Positions 34,946 to 46,070 of a stretch of 64,000 bases of DNA are shown piece after piece. Each line of letters opens with the position of its first letter. Position 1 is the first letter of the stretch. A program made the translations under genes and the position numbers. The stretch is from assembly GCF_008693075.1 (NCBI RefSeq), contig NZ_VXKJ01000037.1, positions 186,001 through 250,000 of the forward strand, in the 5' to 3' direction. This DNA is from Corynebacterium phocae. Lineage in GTDB: Bacteria; Actinomycetota; Actinomycetes; Mycobacteriales; Mycobacteriaceae. The notes under the pieces are model-generated. The model worked only from the letters and a program-made list of their open reading frames with translations. It was not told the origin of the DNA and did no database searches.

Positions 34946-36982
34946 GTGGCCGACCCGTCAACCTACCGCCCGGCGCCCGGAAGTATTCCTACGGACCCGG
35001 GGGTGTACAAGTTCCGCGATGATTCTAACCGCGTCATCTACGTGGGTAAGGCGAAGAACCTACGCTCCCGCCTGTCCAGCTATTTCCAGGATCTCACCCA
35101 GCTGCACCCGCGCACCAGGCAGATGGTGCTCACCGCCTCCCAAGTGGAGTGGACGGTGGTGGCCAGTGAGGTTGAGGCGCTCCAGCTGGAATACACCTGG
35201 ATCAAGCGTTTTGACCCTTATTTCAACGTTAAATACCGCGATGATAAGAGCTATCCCATGCTGGCGGTTTCGGTAGGGGAGCAGGTTCCCCGGGCCTTTT
35301 TCTACCGCGGACCCCGCCGGAAAGGGGTGCGCTACTTTGGCCCTTATTCGCACGCCTGGGCGGTGCGTGAAACCCTGGATCTGCTGTTACGGGTCTTTCC
35401 CATGCGCACGTGCTCCAAGGGCGTCTACAACCGGCACCAGTCTTTGGGGCGGCCGTGCCTGCTAGGCTACATCGGCAAGTGTGACGCCCCGTGCGTGGGC
35501 CGGGTAAGCGTGACGGAGCACCGGGAGATAGTCAATGGCCTGGTGTCTTTTATGAACGGGCGCACCAACGAGGTCATCCGGGACCTGACCACCAAGATGG
35601 AGCAGGCGGCCGAAGACCTGGATTTTGAAAAGGCCGCACGGCTGCGCGATGACCTGGGCGCGGTTCAGAAAATCATGGAACAGCAAGCCGTGGTTTTTGG
35701 CGACGGCACGGACGCAGATCTCATTGCCTTTCACACCGATGAGTTGGAGGCGGCCGTGCAGATTTTCCACGTCCGCGACGGCCGGATCCGTGGCCAGCGC
35801 GGGTGGGTCGTGGAAAAGATCGGTGACGAAGACCCCGCACTGCCGGGTTTGCTGCAAGACTTCCTGGTGCAGTTTTACTCCGATGCCGCCCAGCGCCAGG
35901 CGCAAGAAGCCGCCGAGGACGCCAAAGTGTTGGCCGAGTCCGTCACCAGGCGCGGAGTGGACCAAGAATCCCACATCCAGGCCAAGCAGGTCCAGCCGGT
36001 GCCCCGGGAAATCCTGGTCCAAGCAATGCCCGCGGAAGCCCATGATGTAGCCCAGATTTTGAGTGCCCTGCGCGGCTCCCAGGTGGATCTGCGGGTCCCG
36101 CAACGCGGCGACAAGCGGGCGCTGCTGGACACGGTGGCCCGCAACGCCAAGGACCAACTGCGCCAGCACAAGCTCAAGCGGGTGGGGGATCTCACCGCGC
36201 GTTCGGCCGCGCTGCAAGATATCCAGGAAGCGCTGGGCATGGAAGACGCCCCGCTGCGCATTGAGTGTACGGATATCTCCCACATCCAAGGCACTGACGT
36301 GGTGGCCTCTCTGGTGGTTTTTGAAGACGGGTTGCCCCGTAAAGCGGACTACCGGCGCTACCGCGTCAAAGAAGCCGCTGGGGACGGCAGGTCAGATGAC
36401 GTGGGCTCCATTGCGGAGATCACCCGCCGCCGGTTCAAACGCCATAGCCAGGATAAGCTGGCCCTTCCCGATGAAGAGGCGGAGGCGGCGACTTTCGCGG
36501 ATGAAAAGGTAGAGGAGTCCAGTTCTGAGGCGGCGCGTAAATTCGCCTATCCGCCCCAGCTGTTCATTGTTGACGGTGGCGCACCCCAGGTCAAGGCCGC
36601 CCAAGCAGTGTTCGATGAGTTGGGAATAGTTGACGTTACCCTGGTCGGGCTAGCCAAGCGGCTGGAGGAAATCTGGGTACCCGGGGATGATGAACCGGTG
36701 ATTTTGCCCAGGAACTCCCAGGCGCTGTTTCTCTTGCAGCAGATTCGCGATGAGGCGCACCGCTTTGCCATTAGCTACCACCGGCAGCAGCGCTCTAAGC
36801 GAATGCGGTCCTCAGTTTTGGACAGCGTGCCCGGCTTAGGTCCACAGCGGCGCACCGACTTGGTCAAGCACTTCGGGTCAGTGAAGAAACTGCGGGAAGC
36901 CAGTGTGGAGGAAATAGCGCAGGTCAAGGGGTTTGGTCCCAAGCTGGCGGAGACGGTCTATCAGGCGTTATTAAAAAAGTAG
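34946..36982 (+). CDS. uvrC: Excinuclease ABC subunit C
   Basis: A 678-residue nucleotide-excision repair nuclease. The GIY-YIG domain at the N-terminus has [20 protein letters not shown] (about 13-32). A UVR motif for UvrB contact ([18 protein letters not shown]) lies near 224. The C-terminal RNase H-like nuclease holds [15 protein letters not shown] with a catalytic Asp near 440, and [13 protein letters not shown]. Two helix-hairpin-helix repeats close the protein ([31 protein letters not shown]). GTG 34946 is the start. Confidence 0.97.
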   Translation: MADPSTYRPAPGSIPTDPGVYKFRDDSNRVIYVGKAKNLRSRLSSYFQDLTQLHPRTRQMVLTASQVEWTVVASEVEALQLEYTWIKRFDPYFNVKYRDDKSYPMLAVSVGEQVPRAFFYRGPRRKGVRYFGPYSHAWAVRETLDLLLRVFPMRTCSKGVYNRHQSLGRPCLLGYIGKCDAPCVGRVSVTEHREIVNGLVSFMNGRTNEVIRDLTTKMEQAAEDLDFEKAARLRDDLGAVQKIMEQQAVVFGDGTDADLIAFHTDELEAAVQIFHVRDGRIRGQRGWVVEKIGDEDPALPGLLQDFLVQFYSDAAQRQAQEAAEDAKVLAESVTRRGVDQESHIQAKQVQPVPREILVQAMPAEAHDVAQILSALRGSQVDLRVPQRGDKRALLDTVARNAKDQLRQHKLKRVGDLTARSAALQDIQEALGMEDAPLRIECTDISHIQGTDVVASLVVFEDGLPRKADYRRYRVKEAAGDGRSDDVGSIAEITRRRFKRHSQDKLALPDEEAEAATFADEKVEESSSEAARKFAYPPQLFIVDGGAPQVKAAQAVFDELGIVDVTLVGLAKRLEEIWVPGDDEPVILPRNSQALFLLQQIRDEAHRFAISYHRQQRSKRMRSSVLDSVPGLGPQRRTDLVKHFGSVKKLREASVEEIAQVKGFGPKLAETVYQALLKK

Positions 36983-37025
36983 TAAAGGGTTAGCTAACTT
37001 TGCCCGCCGGGGCAGTAAAACTGAC

Positions 37026-37031
37026 TACACT
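37026..37031 (+). promoter_or_regulatory. -10 box for a leaderless rapZ transcript
   Basis: TACACT ends 8 nt before the rapZ ATG at 37040. An AGGA lies only 3 nt from the ATG, too close to act as a ribosome binding site, so the mRNA is probably leaderless. Confidence 0.5.
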
Positions 37032-37039
37032 CTAGGACT

Positions 37040-37912
37040 ATGTCACAGTTTGTAGCGCCCCCCATCCTCCTCACCGGCATGTCCGGTGGCGGCCTGAGCA
37101 CCGCCGCGAAGGTGTTGGAAGACAAAGGGTATTTTGTTGCCCATAACATTCCCTCCAGCATGGTCATCGAGCTTCTTCAGCTATGCTCGCGGGATGATTC
37201 CCCGGTCAATAAGGCTGCGGTGGTAATCGATGTACGCTCCCGGATGTTCCCGGGCTCGCTCAAGGGCACGATAGACAAGCTTGATAGCAATGGCCCGCGC
37301 CCTATTGTGCTGTTCATGGATGCTCGTGATGACGTTCTTATCCGCCGCTTTGATTCCGTCCGCCGCACACACCCGTTGCAGGAAAAAGACACTCTGAAAC
37401 TGGGAATCCAACGCGAACGCGAAGCCTTGGCTGACGTTCGCGCCCGCGCGGACGTAATTATTGACAGCACCAACCTTTCCGTCCACGACCTGCGCCGGGC
37501 CATCGAGGCTTCGCTGGGCTCGCTTGACGGTGACCGCCAGCACGTGACTGTCGAATCCTTTGGTTTCAAGCACGGTTCTCCCCGTGACGCTGACCTAGTG
37601 ATGGACGTTAGGTTCCTGCCCAACCCCTACTGGATCCCGGAGCTGCGCGAATACCGGGGCACGGACCAACCCGTAAGCGACTACGTGCTCTCCCAGCCGG
37701 CCGCCGGAAAGTTCATTGATAACTTCCTCGACCTCTTTTACTCCATGCTCGATGGCTACCGGCACGAGGGGAAGAACTTCGTCACGGTGGGGATCGGCTG
37801 TACTGGCGGGCACCACCGATCCGTGGCCGTGACCGAGGAGATTGCACGGCGCCTTCGCAAGGACGACTCCTTGGACGTTAGCGCCCTGCACCGGGACATC
37901 ACCAGAAACTAG
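37040..37912 (+). CDS. rapZ: RapZ/YvcJ family nucleotide-binding protein
   Basis: A 290-residue protein of the RapZ (YvcJ) family, which binds nucleotides and, in enteric bacteria, small RNAs. The N-terminal P-loop reads [13 protein letters not shown], where the usual Walker A Lys is Leu. The C-terminal domain has [20 protein letters not shown], a [15 protein letters not shown] segment and the conserved [18 protein letters not shown]. The rapZ-yvcK-whiA order is conserved in Gram-positive bacteria. The actinobacterial role is unclear. Confidence 0.93.
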   Translation: MSQFVAPPILLTGMSGGGLSTAAKVLEDKGYFVAHNIPSSMVIELLQLCSRDDSPVNKAAVVIDVRSRMFPGSLKGTIDKLDSNGPRPIVLFMDARDDVLIRRFDSVRRTHPLQEKDTLKLGIQREREALADVRARADVIIDSTNLSVHDLRRAIEASLGSLDGDRQHVTVESFGFKHGSPRDADLVMDVRFLPNPYWIPELREYRGTDQPVSDYVLSQPAAGKFIDNFLDLFYSMLDGYRHEGKNFVTVGIGCTGGHHRSVAVTEEIARRLRKDDSLDVSALHRDITRN

Positions 37913-37935
37913 CAGTCCGGAAGGAAGCTTTTACC

Positions 37936-38919
37936 ATGGTTAATACTCATCTCGCCCCCCGGCATATGGCTTGCCTTGGTGGTGGTCACGGCCTCTATCA
38001 GACGTTGCTAGCCGCCCAGGAGATGAACGCTAAACAAATATCCGCAATAGTCACGGTTGCCGATGACGGTGGATCCTCGGGGCGCTTGCGCCGGGAGATG
38101 GATATAATCCCTCCCGGTGATCTTCGCATGGCCTTGGCGGCGCTGTCGCAGTCCAGCGACGAAACCGGCTTGAGCGCCAGCGTCTTGCAGCACAGGTTCG
38201 GTGGAACTGGCGGCTTGGCGGGCCACGCGGTGGGCAACCTACTCATCGCCGGACTGGCTGAAGCGACAGGAAGCATGCAGGCCGCGTTAGACAAGGTAGG
38301 GGAGTTATCCCAAGCCCAGGGCCGGGTTATCCCTGTGGTCAACGAACCCCTAGAAATTGAAGCAGAGGTTTCGGGGCTGGACGAAGATCCGATGGTCATG
38401 CGCACGGTCCGTGGACAAGTTGCAGTGGCCACGACCCCCGGGAACGTCAACCGGGTGAAGATCGCGCCGGCCCTGCCTCCTGCAAATTCCCTAGCTCTTG
38501 AAGCGCTGGCGCAGGCAGACCTCATCACGCTTGGCCCCGGATCCTGGTTTACCTCCGTAATTCCTCACTTAGTAATCCCGGACGTTGTCGCGGCTATCTC
38601 AAAAGCCAACGCGTTGCGGGTCGTGGTGTTAAACCTGTCTGCGGAGCCAGGGGAGACCCAAGGCTTTTCCTCCGAACGGCATATTCACATGCTCTACCAG
38701 CACGCCCCGGGGTTAGAGGTTGACTACATTGTGGTGGACAATTACCTGAGGTTCAGCGCGGGGGAGAGAAGTCATCTGTGCAGAGCAGCCGAGGTCCTGG
38801 GGGCGGAAGTTAAATTCGCGGACGTGTCCAAACGTAAGGAAGATGGCACCACCCTTGGCGTTCACGACCCGGCTAAATTGGGACAAGTCCTGACAAGTCT
38901 TTATGATAGACAAGACTGA
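37936..38919 (+). CDS. yvcK: YvcK/CofD-like family protein (gluconeogenesis factor)
   Basis: A 327-residue protein of the YvcK/CofD-like family. It has CLGGGHGLYQTLLAAQEM at the N-terminus, TVADDGGSSGRLRREMDI near 40, and LGPGSWFTSVIPHLV near 195. In Bacillus YvcK is needed for growth on gluconeogenic carbon sources and for cell shape, and binds UDP-sugars; in mycobacteria the homologue CuvA acts at the cell pole. ATG 37936 follows GGAAGGAAGC. Middle gene of rapZ-yvcK-whiA. Confidence 0.92.
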   Translation: MVNTHLAPRHMACLGGGHGLYQTLLAAQEMNAKQISAIVTVADDGGSSGRLRREMDIIPPGDLRMALAALSQSSDETGLSASVLQHRFGGTGGLAGHAVGNLLIAGLAEATGSMQAALDKVGELSQAQGRVIPVVNEPLEIEAEVSGLDEDPMVMRTVRGQVAVATTPGNVNRVKIAPALPPANSLALEALAQADLITLGPGSWFTSVIPHLVIPDVVAAISKANALRVVVLNLSAEPGETQGFSSERHIHMLYQHAPGLEVDYIVVDNYLRFSAGERSHLCRAAEVLGAEVKFADVSKRKEDGTTLGVHDPAKLGQVLTSLYDRQD

Positions 38920-39036
38920 CCCTCAGTATCCTAGATTCCCACCCGGGCACCCGCACGGCCGCCACGCGTGAGGTCTAAGTGGGAGGGTAGCCTTTAAACA
39001 ATGTAGCTAGTCTTTCCAAGAAAAAGGAGCGCGCGG

Positions 39037-40008
39037 ATGGCCGTATCGCTGACTGACAAGGTCAAGCAGGAACTGGCGGCTGTCAATTTTCCCCGGCAGT
39101 CGGGAAAGATTGCAGAGGCTGCCGCTCTACTGCGCTTCTCCGGTGAGATTAGCCGGGACGAGGACGGGATCTGTTTCGAGGCGGATTTTGACAGCCAGGC
39201 GGTCGTTGAACGGTTGCGGGGATTTTTAGACGAACTCCTTGGTGCGAAGATAAACGCCGAAGTAATGGCCGCAGGCACCGCTACTAAACGCCCGCACATC
39301 CATGTAACAATTCCAAACGCCAAGGAACTCAACAGGCGTCTGGGGTTGGTAACGCGTTCCGGAGTCCCTGTAGTGGGCATGCCTTCCCAAGTAGTGCTGG
39401 GCTCTGTTTCAGACGCGGAGGCGGCGTGGAGGGGAGCGTTCCTGGCGCAGGGTATTTTGACTGAACCGGGGCGGTCTTCTTCCTTAGAGGTATATTGCCC
39501 GGGACCAGAAGTGGCCTCGGCCCTGGTGTGGTGCGCGAAACGGATAGGAATTGCCGCAAAAACCAAAGAGTCCCGAGGAGTTGATCGCGTAGTAGTACGC
39601 GACGGCGACGCGATAGGTGCGCTGCTGACCCGTATGGGTGCCCACGTTACGCGCTTGGAATGGGATAACAAGCGCCTGCGGACCGAGGCGCTAGTTTCCT
39701 CGAATACTCGGTTGGAGAATTTCGATGATGCCAATCAGCGCCGTTCCGCCCGCGCGGCTGAGCAGGCCGCTAACCGGGTGTCCCGAGCCATGGAAATCCT
39801 CGGCGATGAGGTGCCCGAGCACCTGGCAGACGCCGGTTACCTGCGGGTGAAGTACCGGGAGGCTTCCCTCGAAGAGCTAGGGCGCCACGCCGACCCACCG
39901 ATGACTAAAGACGCGGTAGCCGGGCGTATCCGCCGTCTACTCACCATGGCCGATAAAAAGGCGGATCGGTTGGGTATCCCGGATACCCACCACGACCCCT
40001 CGGAGTAG
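39037..40008 (+). CDS. whiA: DNA-binding protein WhiA
   Basis: A 323-residue regulator with an N-terminal degenerate LAGLIDADG homing-endonuclease-like region (AAWRGAFLAQGILTEPGRSS near 128) and a C-terminal helix-turn-helix (SLEELGRHADPPMTKDAVAGRI near 277). In Streptomyces WhiA works with WhiB in sporulation septation; in corynebacteria it is expected to act in cell division (inference). ATG 39037 follows AAAAAGGAG. A hairpin after the stop probably ends the operon. Confidence 0.95.
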   Translation: MAVSLTDKVKQELAAVNFPRQSGKIAEAAALLRFSGEISRDEDGICFEADFDSQAVVERLRGFLDELLGAKINAEVMAAGTATKRPHIHVTIPNAKELNRRLGLVTRSGVPVVGMPSQVVLGSVSDAEAAWRGAFLAQGILTEPGRSSSLEVYCPGPEVASALVWCAKRIGIAAKTKESRGVDRVVVRDGDAIGALLTRMGAHVTRLEWDNKRLRTEALVSSNTRLENFDDANQRRSARAAEQAANRVSRAMEILGDEVPEHLADAGYLRVKYREASLEELGRHADPPMTKDAVAGRIRRLLTMADKKADRLGIPDTHHDPSE

Positions 40009-40040
40009 GACTGGGGTGGCCGGGCGGCTATTCCTGGGCT

Positions 40041-40066
40041 GCGCCGGCTACGATTCCAGCCGGTGC
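40041..40066 (+). terminator. Hairpin terminator after whiA
   Basis: GCGCCGGCT (40041-40049) pairs with AGCCGGTGC (40058-40066), one G-U wobble, 8-nt loop, 33 nt after the whiA stop. No U tract follows. Confidence 0.55.
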
Positions 40067-41511
<1,445 letters not shown>

Positions 41512-41560
41512 TGCACTCCTCGCTAGGCCCTTTTAGCGCACTAGCCAAGAATGCCTGAAA

Positions 41561-41604
41561 GTCGGCCCTCGCTTTGCCCAGACGGGCTAGCAGGGCCGGC
41601 TTTT
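41561..41604 (+). terminator. Terminator between gap and pgk
   Basis: GTCGGCCCT (41561-41569) pairs with AGGGCCGGC (41592-41600) around an inner GCCC/GGGC stem, followed by TTTT. It sits about 50 nt after the gap stop and before pgk. Confidence 0.75.
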
Positions 41605-41674
41605 CTCATAGACTTATCACCAGACTTAACCCGCACCGTGCTACCGCGCACTGAGAAAGGAAACCCTCATTCAT

Positions 41675-42892
41675 ATGGCTTTCAAAACCCTAGATGATCT
41701 GCTGGCCCAAGGCGTGGAATCCCGCCACGTACTGGTCCGTTCGGACTTCAACGTTCCCCTGGACAAAGACGGCAACATCACCGATCCCGGACGTATCACC
41801 TCCTCCCTTCCCACCATCAAGGCACTCGTTGACGGCGGCGCCAAGGTTATCTTGACCGCGCACCTGGGCCGCCCCAAGGGTGAAGTTAATGAAAAATACT
41901 CGCTAGCTCCCGTAGCTGAGGCACTCTCCGAGGCGCTTGGGCAGTACGTAGCACTGGCCGGTGACGTGGTAGGCGAGGACGCTCATGAGCGCGCCAACGG
42001 ACTCAACGACGGTGACGTCCTCCTGGTAGAAAATGTTCGCTTCGATCCCCGCGAGACCTCCAAGGATGAGGCTGAGCGCGGCGCGTTCGCAGACGAGCTC
42101 GTCTCCCTAGCGGCCGACAACGGTGCCTTTGTTTCCGACGGCTTCGGTGTTGTCCACCGCGCCCAGACCTCCGTCTATGACGTAGCTAAGCGCTTGCCCG
42201 CCTTCGCTGGCAAGCTGGTGGAAAAGGAAGTCAATACGCTGGCAGCCGTTGCCAAGAATCCAGAGAGCCCCTACGTAGTGGTTCTCGGTGGTGCCAAGGT
42301 CTCCGACAAGCTGGGCGTCATTGAGGCGCTGGCCGGCAAAGCCGACCACGTTATCATCGGTGGCGGGATGTGCTACACCCTGCTGGCCGCCCAGGGCTAC
42401 GATGTGCAGAATTCCCTGCTGCAAGAAGACCAGATCGACAACTGCAAGGAGCTTCTAGAGCGCTTCGGTGACAAGATTGTCCTTCCCGTCGACCTAGTAG
42501 CGGCATCGGAATTTGCTGCAGACGCAGAACACAAGGTCGTGGGCCTAGACGGTATTCCCGAGGGCTGGGAGTCCTTGGATATCGGACCGGAGTCCGTCAA
42601 GAAGTTCGGCGAGGTAATCGCGAAGTCCAAGACGGTATTTTGGAACGGCCCCATGGGCGTATTCGAAATGGACGCTTTTTCCAACGGCACGAAGGGCGTT
42701 GCGCAGGCCATCATCGATGCCACCAAGAACAACGGTTCCTTCACCGTTGTGGGCGGCGGCGACTCCGCTGCCTCGGTCCGCCGTCTGGGCCTAGATGAAG
42801 ACGGCTTCTCCCACATTTCCACCGGCGGCGGCGCCTCCCTCGAATTCCTCGAGGGCAAGGAACTGCCCGGCGTCAGCATTCTCGAAGCCTAA
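41675..42892 (+). CDS. pgk: Phosphoglycerate kinase
   Basis: A 405-residue two-lobe kinase making ATP and 3-phosphoglycerate. Substrate-binding motifs are [11 protein letters not shown] near residue 20, HLGRPKGEV near 63 and the nucleotide-side [15 protein letters not shown] and [11 protein letters not shown]. The late [13 protein letters not shown] is also conserved. ATG 41675 has GAAAGGAAA upstream. It lies behind the terminator after gap, so much of its mRNA may come from its own promoter or read-through. Confidence 0.97.
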   Translation: MAFKTLDDLLAQGVESRHVLVRSDFNVPLDKDGNITDPGRITSSLPTIKALVDGGAKVILTAHLGRPKGEVNEKYSLAPVAEALSEALGQYVALAGDVVGEDAHERANGLNDGDVLLVENVRFDPRETSKDEAERGAFADELVSLAADNGAFVSDGFGVVHRAQTSVYDVAKRLPAFAGKLVEKEVNTLAAVAKNPESPYVVVLGGAKVSDKLGVIEALAGKADHVIIGGGMCYTLLAAQGYDVQNSLLQEDQIDNCKELLERFGDKIVLPVDLVAASEFAADAEHKVVGLDGIPEGWESLDIGPESVKKFGEVIAKSKTVFWNGPMGVFEMDAFSNGTKGVAQAIIDATKNNGSFTVVGGGDSAASVRRLGLDEDGFSHISTGGGASLEFLEGKELPGVSILEA

Positions 42893-42927
42893 ATCCCCCT
42901 TAAAACAAAAGAAAGAGAGACATGCAT

Positions 42928-43704
42928 ATGTCCCGTACCCCACTTATTGCCGGCAACTGGAAGATGAACCTTGACCACCTCGAGGCCATCTCCCAGGTCC
43001 AGAAGTTTGCCTTTGCCCTGCCCAAGGAATACTACGAGTCCGTTGACGTGGCGTTCATGGTTCCTTTTACCGACTTGCGCTCCGTCCAGACCCTAGTAGA
43101 CGGAGATAAGCTGCAGGTCACTTACGGCGCTCAGGATATCTCCCAGCACGAATCCGGTGCCTACACCGGTGAAGTTTCCGGCGCTATGCTGGCCAAACTG
43201 GGATGCACCTGGGCCGTAGTAGGCCACTCCGAGCGCCGTGAGTACCACGGTGAGACGGACCAGTTGGTAGCGGATAAGGCCCGCGCCGCAATCGCCAACG
43301 GCATTTCCCCAATCGTGTGCGTGGGAGAACCCCTGGACGTGCGCGAGTCCGGAAAGCACGTCGAGTACGTGGTTGAACAGACCCGCAACTCCCTGGCTGG
43401 CCTGAGCGCAGAGGACCTTTCAAAGTCTGTTATTGCCTACGAGCCCGTCTGGGCTATCGGTACCGGCAAGGTGGCTTCCGCCGACGACGCCCAAGAGGTG
43501 TGTGCAGCAATCCGCGCCCTGGTCAAAGAACTGGCCAACGACGAGGTTGCCGCTGGTATGCGCATCCTCTACGGCGGGTCTGTGAAGACTGATTCCGTAG
43601 CCGAGATCGTTGGCCAGCCTGACGTTGACGGTGGGCTAGTGGGCGGAGCTTCGCTTGACGGTGAGGATTTTGCCAAGCTGGCCGCTAACGCCGCGAAGGT
43701 ATAG
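42928..43704 (+). CDS. tpiA: Triosephosphate isomerase
   Basis: A 258-residue TIM-barrel enzyme. Signatures are [16 protein letters not shown] at the N-terminus with the substrate Asn and Lys, the electrophile His in [13 protein letters not shown] near 94, the catalytic Glu in [15 protein letters not shown] near 168, and [10 protein letters not shown] near 213. ATG 42928 ([11 protein letters not shown]) fits the family start and the GAAAGAGAG site; ATG 42922 is two codons upstream. ppc, which follows in C. glutamicum, is absent. Confidence 0.97.
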   Translation: MSRTPLIAGNWKMNLDHLEAISQVQKFAFALPKEYYESVDVAFMVPFTDLRSVQTLVDGDKLQVTYGAQDISQHESGAYTGEVSGAMLAKLGCTWAVVGHSERREYHGETDQLVADKARAAIANGISPIVCVGEPLDVRESGKHVEYVVEQTRNSLAGLSAEDLSKSVIAYEPVWAIGTGKVASADDAQEVCAAIRALVKELANDEVAAGMRILYGGSVKTDSVAEIVGQPDVDGGLVGGASLDGEDFAKLAANAAKV

Positions 43705-43713
43705 TTAGACCAC

Positions 43714-43740
43714 GCGGGTCAGTTCTGGCAACTGGCCCGC
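43714..43740 (+). terminator. Hairpin after tpiA
   Basis: GCGGGTCAGTT (43714-43724) pairs with AACTGGCCCGC (43730-43740) over 11 bp with one wobble and a 5-nt loop, just after the tpiA stop. No strong U tract follows. Confidence 0.6.
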
Positions 43741-43829
43741 AGTGGTGTAAAGTTGTTCGAGAAGTTGCGTCGCGCCGGACTCCGGCGCTGGACGCAGAAG
43801 ATATTTTCTACAAAAACAAGGATGTATTC

Positions 43830-44066
43830 ATGACTTTGGCACTGCAGATCATCTTGGTGATTGCGTCACTATTGATGTCTATCTTCGTGCTCTTGCACAA
43901 GGGTAAGGGCGGCGGTCTGTCCAGCCTCTTCGGCGGTGGCGTACAGTCAAACCTTTCCGGATCCACCGTGGTTGAGAAGAACCTCGACCGCTACACGCTG
44001 GTTATGGTTATCATCTGGTTGGCGTGCATTGTGGGCCTCAACCTGATTCAGGCATACGGGGTCTAA
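43830..44066 (+). CDS. secG: Protein-export membrane protein SecG
   Basis: A 78-residue component of the SecYEG translocase. Two hydrophobic helices (about 4-20 and 55-76) flank a Gly-rich loop with KGKGGGLSSLFGGGVQSNLSG, the mark of SecG. ATG 43830 follows AAGGATG. It comes directly after tpiA here, without an intervening ppc, and is followed by a strong terminator. Confidence 0.95.
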   Translation: MTLALQIILVIASLLMSIFVLLHKGKGGGLSSLFGGGVQSNLSGSTVVEKNLDRYTLVMVIIWLACIVGLNLIQAYGV

Positions 44067-44085
44067 GAAACCCGCACCCAGCAAG

Positions 44086-44131
44086 AATCCGCGCTGCTTA
44101 AAGAAAAATTCTTGAGCACCGCGGATTTTCT
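44086..44131 (+). terminator. Terminator after secG
   Basis: AATCCGCG (44086-44093) pairs with CGCGGATT (44120-44127), with a further partly paired A/T-rich interior, and is followed by TTTCT. It separates the plus-strand glycolysis genes from the convergent pgl operon. Confidence 0.75.
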
Positions 44132-44203
44132 CTGTTTTCTGCCGTGGCCTCGCCCGCGCGGACCGCCCTAGTGTGAACCACCTTAGTGTGGTCCGGCGGG
44201 TGC

Positions 44204-44992
44204 CTAACTGTTCGCCGCTGGGGTGCCGCCGGCTGGACCAGCGGCGTCATCGGCAAGGTATAGGACGGTTTCCGCGGTGCCGCGGGCACCAGCTGCCGGC
44301 CACTGAAGGAAGTCAGATCCGGCCAGGATGTGGCCTGCCGCCTCCGCCTTTTCCTGGCCCGCTACCAGGAACCACACCTGGCTGGCGGAATTGACTGCGG
44401 GGAGAGTAAGGGTCACGCGCTCCGCCGGCGGCTTGGGGGAGTCACGGACGGCCAAGACCTTGTCCTTAGTCTCCTTCACTGCCTTGGTATGGGGGAATAA
44501 GGAGTTGATGTGGCCCTCCCCGCCCATACCCAACAAGTGAAGGTCAAAGCCCTTTGGCGCCCAGCGGTCAAGGGCAGCGGCGTAAGATTCTGCGGCCTCA
44601 TCCATGGAGATACCGTGTCCCAGACCGAAGCCGTGAATGTGGCCCTCTGGAATATTGACATGTTCCAGCAAGGCCTCCCGGGCCTGGCCCTCGTTGGACT
44701 CCGGGTGGTCCGTGGGAACATTGCGCTCATCACCGAAAAAGACGTGGACGCGGGACCAGTCAATTCTTAGTGCTGGAAAAGAGTCCTCCTGGGCCGCAGC
44801 ACAGCGGTCAAAGTGGGCCAGCTGCTCAAGAGTCCCAATGCCGGCGCCGCCCCCGGTGAGTACCACCCGGGCTATCCCGTCACCGTGAAGGCCGCCGCCG
44901 GGCCCTTGAAGTGTGGCGATAAGCTCGATCATGTCGAGGGCCGCTAGTGTGCAAAGCTGTTCCACGTCGCGCACGCGGGTTACGGTAACCAT
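44204..44992 (-). CDS. pgl: 6-phosphogluconolactonase
   Basis: A 262-residue hydrolase of the oxidative pentose phosphate pathway (DevB/SOL family) that opens 6-phosphogluconolactone. HVFFGDERNVPTDHPESNEG lies near residues 108-127, LLGMGGEGHINSLFPH near 154 and WFLVAGQEKAEA near 210. The family GMG-D-GH motif is here GMGGEGH, with Glu for Asp. It is the last gene of the minus-strand tkt-tal-zwf-opcA-pgl group. Confidence 0.93.
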   Translation of the reverse strand: MVTVTRVRDVEQLCTLAALDMIELIATLQGPGGGLHGDGIARVVLTGGGAGIGTLEQLAHFDRCAAAQEDSFPALRIDWSRVHVFFGDERNVPTDHPESNEGQAREALLEHVNIPEGHIHGFGLGHGISMDEAAESYAAALDRWAPKGFDLHLLGMGGEGHINSLFPHTKAVKETKDKVLAVRDSPKPPAERVTLTLPAVNSASQVWFLVAGQEKAEAAGHILAGSDFLQWPAAGARGTAETVLYLADDAAGPAGGTPAANS

Positions 44993-45035
44993 GAGGGGTG
45001 GGCCTTTCCTGTCAGAGTGGTGGAGGTGGTGGATT

Positions 45036-45989
45036 TTAAGCGTAGGAGACGCGGTCTAGGGCACGTAGAGCTTGGGCGAATACCCTATCGGGTTGGATGT
45101 AGCGCAGGCCCTCGGAGAGAATTTCTGCCTGTGAGCGCACGCTTAGCGCCACCTGGGATTCAGGTGCCCCGGGGAAGTCAACGCGCACTGCGGTGTCGCT
45201 GACGGTTTCCACCGTGATATCGGAGTTTCTCAAGAAGATGGCTAGCTTGCGGACCGAAAATGTGCCCTTGGCATCCGGTGAACTTACCGTCCGGCGCACG
45301 GGAACAGCAAGGCGCGCTACTAGCCAAGCCGCTGCCAGGTCTACGGCGGGGTCGCCGGCGGGGCCTTGGATTTCTACTGCCTCCACCGCGCTTTCGGGCT
45401 GGCGGTCAAAAGCAGAAGCCACGATAGCGCGCCAGAGGGTCAGGCTGGCCCAGGTCATATCTGTGTCACCAGGCGCGTAGCCGTTGGACAAGGTCTGCAA
45501 ACGGCGGTAGCACGTCTCCGCGGTGACGTCCCCCGCGGAGTTGTCCACACCGATGTTGGTAATTCGGCGCTGGGCCAGGCTACCAATGGGGTGCTCGGAA
45601 GGCACGGGTGGGCAGGAGCCCGGCCACCAGGCCACGATGGGGGTGTCTGGGAGCAGCAGGGGAGTGACAACCGCCTTGGTTTGGCTGGCCAGCGCTCCTT
45701 TCAGATGCATGATGACCATCTCCGAGGCACCGGCTTCTCCGCCCACGCGGAGCTCTCCGTCTAGGGAAGTCTCCGCGTCCGGGTCGCCTGAGACCACCAC
45801 CAGAACCCGGGAGGGGTGTTCGTGGGAGGCGTCCCTGACCGAGTCCAAAATCTCATCGATGTTGTCGTTGGCATCCGCGACCACAATGAGGGTAAGTACG
45901 CGGCTGGTGGTCAAAGTGTAATGTTCTTGCGCCTCCATGAGTTTGGTGGCGATTTCACTGGTGGTAGTGTCCGGCAATGGGGTAATCAT
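45036..45989 (-). CDS. opcA: Glucose-6-phosphate dehydrogenase assembly protein OpcA
   Basis: A 317-residue protein of the OpcA family. In corynebacteria it forms a complex with Zwf and is needed for glucose-6-phosphate dehydrogenase activity. Typical segments are RVLTLIVVADANDNI, GEAGASEMVIMHLKGAL, VVTPLLLPDTPIVAWWPG and GDTDMTWASLTLWR. ATG 45989 (MITPLPDTTTSEIATKL) is chosen because it matches the family start; an upstream in-frame start adds 12 residues rich in Pro and Arg. zwf lies 81 bp upstream on the same strand. Confidence 0.95.
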   Translation of the reverse strand: MITPLPDTTTSEIATKLMEAQEHYTLTTSRVLTLIVVADANDNIDEILDSVRDASHEHPSRVLVVVSGDPDAETSLDGELRVGGEAGASEMVIMHLKGALASQTKAVVTPLLLPDTPIVAWWPGSCPPVPSEHPIGSLAQRRITNIGVDNSAGDVTAETCYRRLQTLSNGYAPGDTDMTWASLTLWRAIVASAFDRQPESAVEAVEIQGPAGDPAVDLAAAWLVARLAVPVRRTVSSPDAKGTFSVRKLAIFLRNSDITVETVSDTAVRVDFPGAPESQVALSVRSQAEILSEGLRYIQPDRVFAQALRALDRVSYA

Positions 45990-46070
45990 GGGCTTAGGTG
46001 TCCTTCCAGGTGCACGGGTTGGCAAGCCTGCTCGTTGGTGAATTCACAATCTTTGGTACGCACACTTGAC

